The notes under the pieces: model-generated
What the model was told of the DNA's origin: nothing
Databases searched by the model: none
Seen by the model: only the letters and a program-made list of their open reading frames with translations
Shown here: positions 4,820 to 9,689 of the stretch, one piece after another
How positions within the stretch are numbered: the first letter of the stretch is position 1
Layout of the letters: every line of letters begins with the position of its first letter
Made by a program: the position numbers and the translations under genes
Source: Patescibacteria group bacterium
GTDB taxonomy: Bacteria > Patescibacteriota > UBA1384 > JAHJRZ01
Direction of reading: 5' to 3'
Length of the DNA: 9,689 nt
NCBI GenBank assembly: GCA_018830605.1
Contig: JAHJRZ010000034.1
Location: 1 to 9,689, forward strand

Positions 4820-7126
4820 GCTTATGGTCACACGCAAAACCTCTTCAATTGTGGTTATCTTTTCAAGGGCTTTTATAAGGCCATCCTGCTTCATGGTCAA
4901 CATCCCTTCCTCTGTCGCGGCTTGTTTAAGCGTCACCGCAGTGGGGCTCGCCATGGTCATCTTTTGAAGTTTTTCCGTCATCGGCATCACTTCAAAAATT
5001 CCAATTCGGCCAAAATAACCTTCGTTACAACTGCGGCAACCTTTACCTTCATAAAATTTATAAGGTTTTTTAAATTTAGATTTAATATCTTGGGGCAGAG
5101 CCTCAACTTGTTTGTCTAGTTTCTCCACAAGAGCTGGCGGAAACTTGGCAATTTGCTTACAATTGGGGCATATTTTTCTAACCAAACGCTGGGCAATGAA
5201 GATATTGACCGCGGAGATTATCAGAAATGGCTCAATTCCCATATTAATAAGCCGCGGGATGCCGCCGGAAGAGTCGTTGGTGTGCAATGAAGAAAAAACC
5301 AAATGACCAGTCAAGGATGATTGAACTGCCATCCCCGCCGTATCTTTATCCCTGATTTCACCCACCATAATTATATCAGGGTCTTGGCGCAAAACCGAAC
5401 GCAGACCGTCAGCAAAATCATAACCGATATCGGGTTTGGCCTGTGATTGGTTGATGCCATCCATGTCATACTCCACCGGATCTTCGAGCGTCACGATATT
5501 AACTCCCGGTTTATTGATGTAATTAAGCGCAGCATAAAGAGTAGTTGATTTGCCGGAACCGGTCGGTCCGCAGGCAATAATCATGCCATAAGGCCTGGTT
5601 ATACCATTGACAAATGATTTAAAGGCTCGCCCGCGCAGACCCAAATCATCCAAGCTGAACAGTCCGCTCGAGGTATCTAATAATCTTAAAACCACTTTTT
5701 CGCCGTGCGTCGTGGGCAAGGTTGAGACCCTGATATCAACCGACTTTTCGGCAAAAGCCACTTCGAATCTTCCGTCCTGGGGTATTCTCTTCTCATCAAT
5801 TCGAAGTTTCGATAAAATCTTGATTCTTGAAACGATTGCCGGATCCATATCTAAAGATAAATTAGTGATGTCATTTAAAACACCATCAATTCGATATCGA
5901 ACTCTAATGTTTTTTTCTCCCGGCTGAATATGAACATCACTCGCCCGTCGAAACAAGGCAAAATTAATAATTGCCGCCACAATTTTGGGCACCGAACCCT
6001 GTTTGATAATTTCTTCAAGCTGGTCGATATTCTTAATTTCCTCTTTTAAAAGACGGCCAATGTCGGTGTCGGCTGTCGGCAGATCAGCTTCCAGCTTCCG
6101 GCTCCCAGCTTCCTGTTTCTGGCTGGTAGCTGTTTGCTGACTGCTGGGAGCTGTCTGCTGGGAGCTGTCTGCTGGGAGCTCATAAATTTTAAGCGCCTCT
6201 TCAATATCACTCTCGGTCGTGATATACCGATCAACTTCAAGCTCATTTTTATCAGCCACAAACTTTAAGAGTTCATCTACCTGCGGATCAAAAGGTCTTG
6301 CTACCGCCACCTTGACCACTCTCGCCCCGAGTATCTCGAAAGCAATTACTTTGTATTTTCTTGAAATCTCTTCAGGAAATTTAGTAATTACTTCATAAAG
6401 AATATCCTTGCCCCTAAGCCGAATAAAAGGATACTGATAAAGACTAGAATATGCTTTGGCTAGTTCGTCTTCATCCACTATCTTTTTTTCTAAAAGCAAA
6501 TCATCAATTCTGATTTTTTTTCTTTCTGATTCGGTTTTTAATTTTTTCGCCTCTTCGGGCTGGATCAGGTCCTGGGTTATAAGAATACCCAAAATACCCT
6601 CTTCTTTTTTTGGGGCTTTGGGGTCATTTTTTGTTTCTTTAAAAGCTTTGATCATCTGGCTGTTCTTTTTTAGGCCGTAATGCTTAAGAGAGAATTTTAT
6701 ATCAGAAAAATAAGCAATATAAAGGTCAATCTTTCGGCCGCTAATTCGGCGCAATCTCTGCCACAGCCGCGGATCATTCTTCTCCACAATTGCAAGATCC
6801 GCGACCGCGACTTTCAATACTTTATCATCCAGATAAAACGGGACCGTTAGATTTTTTTTCGCCTTATTAGCATCAAGCAAGCTCAAGGCCTCTCTTGATA
6901 TCTTCTCTTTAGCTAAATCAATTAAAGGAATCCCTGATGATTTGGAAATCGCCAGCGAGAGATCCTGTTCTGAAATCTTGCCTTTTCGCAGTAATATCTC
7001 TGAAGCTGTCTCTCCTGTTTTTTTTATCTCGTCGGAAATTTTGGCAATCGCACTCTCTTCAATCGCTCCTTCAGCAAACAAAACATCAAGCACTCTTTCG
7101 CTATCCCGTTTCTTGTTTTTTAGCAT
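4817..7126 (-). CDS. pilB: Type IV pilus extension ATPase PilB (GspE family)
   Basis: Hexameric cytoplasmic ATPase powering pilin polymerisation; 769 residues from the ATG at 7126. Two N-terminal MshEN/GspE_N-like domains (about 10-150 and 175-315) are joined by a low-complexity heptad linker (319-353) to the catalytic core. The core shows ASDVHIQP (395-402), Walker A GPTGSGKST (520-528, K526), Asp box TLEDPVEY (546-553), Walker B IIMVGEIRD (585-593), His box LTGHLVFSSLHTND (605-618), and a zinc tetracysteine C653/C656 and C697/C700 that marks PilB/GspE rather than PilT. Start choice: the frame runs up to an ATG at 7189, but that would overlap the PilP-like gene by 62 nt with no ribosome site. 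ATG 7126 follows the upstream TAA by 1 nt, implying coupling, although it also lacks a Shine-Dalgarno. The first MshEN lacks the RLG...Q residues expected for cyclic-di-GMP binding. Confidence 0.97.
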   Translation of the reverse strand: MLKNKKRDSERVLDVLFAEGAIEESAIAKISDEIKKTGETASEILLRKGKISEQDLSLAISKSSGIPLIDLAKEKISREALSLLDANKAKKNLTVPFYLDDKVLKVAVADLAIVEKNDPRLWQRLRRISGRKIDLYIAYFSDIKFSLKHYGLKKNSQMIKAFKETKNDPKAPKKEEGILGILITQDLIQPEEAKKLKTESERKKIRIDDLLLEKKIVDEDELAKAYSSLYQYPFIRLRGKDILYEVITKFPEEISRKYKVIAFEILGARVVKVAVARPFDPQVDELLKFVADKNELEVDRYITTESDIEEALKIYELPADSSQQTAPSSQQTATSQKQEAGSRKLEADLPTADTDIGRLLKEEIKNIDQLEEIIKQGSVPKIVAAIINFALFRRASDVHIQPGEKNIRVRYRIDGVLNDITNLSLDMDPAIVSRIKILSKLRIDEKRIPQDGRFEVAFAEKSVDIRVSTLPTTHGEKVVLRLLDTSSGLFSLDDLGLRGRAFKSFVNGITRPYGMIIACGPTGSGKSTTLYAALNYINKPGVNIVTLEDPVEYDMDGINQSQAKPDIGYDFADGLRSVLRQDPDIIMVGEIRDKDTAGMAVQSSLTGHLVFSSLHTNDSSGGIPRLINMGIEPFLIISAVNIFIAQRLVRKICPNCKQIAKFPPALVEKLDKQVEALPQDIKSKFKKPYKFYEGKGCRSCNEGYFGRIGIFEVMPMTEKLQKMTMASPTAVTLKQAATEEGMLTMKQDGLIKALEKITTIEEVLRVTIS
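6083..6180 (-). repeat. Degenerate heptanucleotide array inside pilB (14 units)
   Basis: Minus strand from 6180 splits exactly into 7-mers: AGCTCCC, AGCAGAC, AGCTCCC, AGCAGAC, AGCTCCC, AGCAGTC, AGCAAAC, AGCTACC, AGCCAGA, AACAGGA, AGCTGGG, AGCCGGA, AGCTGGA, AGCTGAT; it then decays (CTGCCGA, CAGCCGA, CACCGAC). Thirteen of 14 start AGC. In the pilB frame, three DNA units encode one seven-residue unit: ADSSQQT, APSSQQT, ATSQKQE, AGSRKLE, ADLPTAD. It sits exactly in the linker between the second MshEN domain and the ATPase core. Confidence 0.9.
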
Positions 7127-7127
7127 C

Positions 7128-7373
7128 TTAAAGATTAGCAAACGGGTCTGGTCTCCCTTTTTCCGAGGCCGAAACAGTGACCGGGACATTGCCGAAGATT
7201 GGACTCTTCTTTATTTCTTTGGCTTGATCATTATCAAGAAGATCAACCGGAACTACCACCACTTCTGAAGGAGGAGTATTTTGAGGTATGGTCAGATACC
7301 ACAGATAACCAGCCAGTAAAAAAACAATAACAATGATGATGATTAGAGTGGCAGATTTTGATTTTGATTCCAT
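7128..7373 (-). CDS. Miniature PilP-like single-pass membrane protein
   Basis: An 81-residue protein with a short charged N-terminus (MESKSKS), one membrane segment (about 9-28) and a Pro/Val-rich extracytoplasmic tail ending GRPDPFANL. The RPDPF motif (74-78) resembles the R-x-DPF box at the start of the structured part of PilP/GspC-type alignment proteins, and the position between the PilO-like and PilB genes is where PilP falls in reduced pil operons. It is less than half of a classical PilP, has no lipobox Cys and lacks the HR beta domain that meets the PilQ secretin. Start: ATG with AAAGGAG (7379-7385) 5 nt upstream. The stop is 1 nt before pilB ATG. Assigned by position, topology and one short motif; it could be a lineage-specific small pilus protein instead. 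Confidence 0.85.
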   Translation of the reverse strand: MESKSKSATLIIIIVIVFLLAGYLWYLTIPQNTPPSEVVVVPVDLLDNDQAKEIKKSPIFGNVPVTVSASEKGRPDPFANL

Positions 7374-7388
7374 ATTTTCTCCTTTATT

Positions 7389-7946
7389 TTATATTTGGCT
7401 GTAATAGGCAGTCAAGGAAATCGTCGTGTTGAGAATTGACCCCCCATCGCTGCTGTTCTCTTTGGCGATTGTCAGCGCAGTCACATTTGTCGGCCGGCGA
7501 TTTGATTCAAGGTCAGTCATAAATTTTTGAAGTCCCTGAAATGAACCTCGAACAACAATATCAAAATCACCCTGGCCAAGTTCTAATTTCCCGCTCTCTT
7601 CCCCCTCTGACGCCGCAGTCTCAAGAGGAGCAACGCTCGTCAGCTGCATTCCATTGCGGTTGGCGATCGCTTCAAGGGTAGTGATCAGATCTTGAGAATT
7701 AACCTCACTGGGAAACGAGCTTGTTAAGGCCTTCACTTCATTCGTCTTGGTCTCGATTGTTATTTGCAGGTTTTTGAGGTTGTCAAGATTCTCCTGGGCC
7801 CGTTTTAGGTCTTGCCCTTGGGTGGCCACGGTGTAATTAGATTCTTTTAAGCTTAAGACCGCCGGGCTAAGGCCAAGATAAGCAACCAGAATGATAATAA
7901 TTACCGCCGCAATAATGGTAATTACTTCTTTATTTTTTTCCTCCAT
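7389..7946 (-). CDS. pilO: PilO-like alignment complex protein
   Basis: A 185-residue bitopic membrane protein: short cytoplasmic N-terminus (MEEKNKEVIT), one membrane helix (about 9-30), coiled-coil-like region (about 33-76: LKESNY...LKRAQENLDNLKNLQ), then a ferredoxin-like domain. It has the PilO-type pattern LITTLEAIANRNGMQLTSV (87-105) and FDIVVRGSFQGLQKFMTDLE (128-147). Family role: heterodimer with PilN in the inner membrane, linking platform and motor. The ATG overlaps the pilN stop by 1 nt (TAATG), with AGGAGG (7951-7956) 4 nt upstream, so the two proteins are translated in step. No abnormal truncation. Confidence 0.9.
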   Translation of the reverse strand: MEEKNKEVITIIAAVIIIILVAYLGLSPAVLSLKESNYTVATQGQDLKRAQENLDNLKNLQITIETKTNEVKALTSSFPSEVNSQDLITTLEAIANRNGMQLTSVAPLETAASEGEESGKLELGQGDFDIVVRGSFQGLQKFMTDLESNRRPTNVTALTIAKENSSDGGSILNTTISLTAYYSQI

Positions 7947-8500
7947 TATTCCTCCTTGTTAATTGTTTCTTTAGCTAAGGCCTCGGCGCTTGGGGTGACC
8001 ATAATATTTAAGCTAATCGGCGTCGGACCACCGCCAGCAGCAAGCGTAGCGCTGCCCAAGACGACCTCATCAAACTTTCCCGAATCCCTCAAAGCAGCCA
8101 TAAATTTTGCCAGGGCTTCATAGGAGACGGTCGAGCCGGCGATGGTCATTCTTCCCTCCTCATCGCTTGTAAGTTCGGTCAGGGTTACGTTTTTAGTCGT
8201 CTGATTAGCCAGTTCGGTTAAGAGCAAAGACCAATAATTTTTAGCCGAATTTAATTGGCTGATGTTTTCTTCCGCGTTTAAAATCTGTTTGGCCTTGGCA
8301 TCAACATCGCCCATCCCTTCTGTTTCTTCTTGAACCGCGGCTAACTTTTTCTCAATTGAGGAGGCCTGGTACTCCCTCCCCAGGGAAATGCCCCAAAAGA
8401 CAACTGCCACCACAACCGTCGTGATGGCCAAGATAGTCAAAATTTTAGCCACGCTGACACCGCCGGATAAGGTCTGTTTCTCTTCTTTATTTGGTTCCAC
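7946..8500 (-). CDS. pilN: PilN-like alignment complex protein
   Basis: A 184-residue bitopic protein with the PilN plan: a hydrophilic N-terminus (about 1-17), one membrane helix (about 18-40), a heptad-like helix (about 46-86), and a ferredoxin-like fold with YWSLLLTELANQTTKNVTLTEL-type content (89-110) and SYEALAKFMAALRDSGKFDEVVLGS (126-150). Family role: dimerises with PilO; in other bacteria its N-terminus binds PilM. No PilM gene is seen here, and the PilM-binding INLLP-type motif is not evident at this N-terminus. The start is GTG with AAGGAGG (8505-8511) 4 nt upstream. It is the first gene after an intergenic promoter candidate, so it probably heads the N-O-P-B unit. Sequence similarity in PilN is low in general; the call rests on topology plus gene order. 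Confidence 0.85.
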   Translation of the reverse strand: MEPNKEEKQTLSGGVSVAKILTILAITTVVVAVVFWGISLGREYQASSIEKKLAAVQEETEGMGDVDAKAKQILNAEENISQLNSAKNYWSLLLTELANQTTKNVTLTELTSDEEGRMTIAGSTVSYEALAKFMAALRDSGKFDEVVLGSATLAAGGGPTPISLNIMVTPSAEALAKETINKEE

Positions 8501-8535
8501 AATCCCTCCTTCTATTTTTATTATTTATTAATTCT

Positions 8536-8563
8536 ATTATACCAAACTTATAATATTATACAA
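8536..8563 (-). promoter_or_regulatory. Promoter candidate for the pilN-pilO-pilP-pilB unit
   Basis: On the minus strand TTGTAT (8558-8563) is followed after 16 nt by TGGTATAAT (8536-8544), a consensus -10 with TGn extension. The spacer contains a 12-bp A/T palindrome (8549-8560). Predicted start is near 8529, about 29 nt before the GTG. Best of the three promoter candidates in the window. Confidence 0.65.
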
Positions 8564-8578
8564 AACAAACTGCCGCAA

Positions 8579-9689
8579 TCAAGGTTTTACTTCTTTGAAG
8601 ATGGGCAGCAACATTGATGATAATCCGGGCGGCGGATAAAAAGTAAAGCTTGGGTCATAGTTAATACTTTGGAGAGCGGCGTTTACAGAGCGCAACTGCA
8701 CTCGCTGGGCAATCAAAAATCCTTTTATCTTTAAATTCTTGTTTGCATTTTCAATCGTAATAACTCCTTCAGGCGCGACAATACCCAAGTCAAGCTCGCT
8801 AACATCGCCAGTAATCCTCACCTCGCCAAAAACCAAAAGCAGAACATTATTGCTCTCTTTAATTTTTTTGATTTGGCCGGCGGAGATAGTCAAATTGCCG
8901 TCAATGATAGCCGTGGCTCTTTGATTAATATTAATTGAGGATAAATTAATGTTAACACCGCTTGGAGCATCAACATAATAGACCTCGCCATCTGGATGGA
9001 TATCTGAATTTGGATTATTTTCACTAAAAATTTTACGAAAATCACCAGCTGAGAGTTCTTTACTGCGCTTCATCAGCTTAATTTTGACCTTATCCATCTG
9101 TTCTTTAAATCCCAAGTAGCTGGAAAAACTGGTGGCGGAAAAATTATAATCTGCAAGCGACCAAACGGCTCTGGCGCTTGAATTTGCTGTTCTAGCAACA
9201 GAAACGTCAATGCCGGGAAAAGCGTAATCAATAATGCTGGTGCCGTAAATATCACCGGAATATTGGGTGCTGACGCAGAGCTTGGCGCAGGGCATATATT
9301 TTGTCACTGAATCCCGACCGCTCGCAGGAAAAGTCCAAGTGACTTTAGACGGCCTTTCGGCTGGCAGGGGGAACATATTGCTGTTGAGATCACAGTTTTG
9401 GTCCGCATCAAAACAGCCAGTGCCATTATATTGGACATCCCTAATTCTGACTTCAAAGGTCTGGGTGTTGGGATCGGTCTGACTGTTGTAATTCCCCGGA
9501 ACAATATTAAGGGTAATCGTCCGCCTCCTCTGCGCATCAAGACCCAATGTCGGAGTAAGACCAAGATTCACGCCATCCCGCCAGACACTGATATTGTTTG
9601 GTAATACGCTAGCACCTAAAGGCAATGTTTCAACCATGGTAAGGGGCGCCCCATTATACTGATTACTAATCACACCAAGAATGTCTTCT
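8579..9689 (-). CDS. Uncharacterised beta-rich secreted/surface protein (5' end beyond window)
   Basis: The frame is open to the right edge, so the N-terminus is missing; the GTG at 9673 is an internal codon or doubtful start. Numbering from it gives 364 residues. Residues 1-180 are Thr/Asn/Ser-rich and beta-like (TRRTI-type strands, FEVRIRDV), with four cysteines (C87, C94, C129, C133), as in exported proteins. Residues 185-210 are a short basic helix. Residues 228-335 alternate hydrophobic/polar with repeated strand-turn units (VNINLSSININ, ATAIIDGNLTIS, LLLVFGEVRITG, LDLGIVAPEGVITI, LKIKGFLIAQRVQL), suggesting a short right-handed beta-helix like polymer-forming or bactofilin-type folds. 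The tail YDPSFTFYPPPGLSSML (339-355) is distinctive. Not recognised as a named family. Its position immediately before pilN suggests a pilus-linked surface role, but a promoter lies between them, so the link is only contextual. Confidence 0.85.
   Translation of the reverse strand, partial: EDILGVISNQYNGAPLTMVETLPLGASVLPNNISVWRDGVNLGLTPTLGLDAQRRRTITLNIVPGNYNSQTDPNTQTFEVRIRDVQYNGTGCFDADQNCDLNSNMFPLPAERPSKVTWTFPASGRDSVTKYMPCAKLCVSTQYSGDIYGTSIIDYAFPGIDVSVARTANSSARAVWSLADYNFSATSFSSYLGFKEQMDKVKIKLMKRSKELSAGDFRKIFSENNPNSDIHPDGEVYYVDAPSGVNINLSSININQRATAIIDGNLTISAGQIKKIKESNNVLLLVFGEVRITGDVSELDLGIVAPEGVITIENANKNLKIKGFLIAQRVQLRSVNAALQSINYDPSFTFYPPPGLSSMLLPIFKEVKP

Noticed and set aside
5370..5378. TGATATAAT on the minus strand inside pilB
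   Set aside because: It encodes the conserved Asp-Ile-Ile before the Walker B motif and lies mid-gene, so it is most likely a coding coincidence.
5607..5927. 106-codon plus-strand ORF opposite pilB
   Set aside because: Antisense to the conserved ATPase core, no ribosome site, no recognisable domain.
6046..6261. 71-residue minus-strand ORF in another frame with Ser/Gln repeats
   Set aside because: It is a frame shadow of the heptamer array, which stays open in more than one frame; no ribosome site and pilB is clearly the real gene.
6660..7100. Cyclic-di-GMP binding by the PilB MshEN domains
   Set aside because: The first domain has R11-V-L...G20 but not the RLG motif or the closing LxxQ; the second is also degenerate. 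Fold plausible, ligand binding not supported.
7127..7189. Upstream ATG at 7189 as the pilB start, adding 21 residues
   Set aside because: It overlaps the PilP-like gene by about 60 nt, has no ribosome site, and the added residues do not look like the start of a PilB MshEN domain; ATG 7126 follows the upstream stop by one base.
6942..7268. 108-codon plus-strand ORF opposite the pilB start and PilP-like gene
   Set aside because: Antisense shadow rich in Ser/Leu/Phe; no ribosome site or family features, and both sense genes are better supported.
9389..9409. EF-hand-like calcium loop (D89-x-D91-x-N93-x-D95) in the upstream protein
   Set aside because: The acidic residue at position 12 of the loop and flanking helices are missing, and a Cys lies inside the loop; not enough to claim calcium binding.

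Overview
The window carries one strand-biased type IV pilus (T4P) locus. All ten genes lie on the minus strand, so transcription runs from high to low coordinates. In transcription order they are: a partial secreted or surface protein of unknown function; a PilN-like, a PilO-like and a very small PilP-like inner-membrane protein; the assembly ATPase PilB; the retraction ATPase PilT; the platform protein PilC; two paralogous four-cysteine prepilins; the prepilin peptidase/methyltransferase PilD; and a GspH/FimT-like minor prepilin cut by the left edge. I found no rRNA, tRNA, CRISPR array, transposase or phage gene. No gene-free gap reaches 300 bases (the longest is about 92), and the plus strand holds only reading-frame shadows.

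The best guess for the organism is a member of Patescibacteria (Candidate Phyla Radiation). This is inferred from the compact N-O-P-B-T-C-pilin-D order, the absence of a visible secretin (PilQ) and PilM, the stunted PilP-like protein, the short pilins with an Arg/Ala/Ser-rich helix after the prepilin motif, and moderately low GC. TGA is a stop codon for pilB, pilC and the upstream gene, so the code is not the TGA=Gly code of Absconditabacteria/Gracilibacteria. The evidence is family-level, and no phylogenetic marker is present.

How the genes work together, from family knowledge: PilD cleaves and N-methylates the prepilins after the Gly of the G|FTLxE motif. PilC anchors the motor. PilB (extension) and PilT (retraction) power pilin polymerisation and depolymerisation. 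The PilN/PilO/PilP-like proteins form the membrane alignment complex. The two four-cysteine pilins are candidate fibre subunits, and the FimT/GspH-like protein is a candidate tip or initiation subunit. The upstream beta-rich protein may be a surface or pilus-associated component; this is inferred from position only.

Regulation visible in sequence: three intergenic TGnTATAAT (extended -10) sites lie before pilN, pilT and the first pilin, suggesting at least three transcription units within the cluster. A perfect 14-bp hairpin sits between the second pilin and the pilD ribosome site. The least ordinary features are a degenerate array of 14 heptanucleotides embedded in frame in the pilB linker, the hairpin before pilD, an 11-nt repeat at 21-bp period in the pilT leader, and a possible REP-like palindromic element starting at the pilC stop codon.
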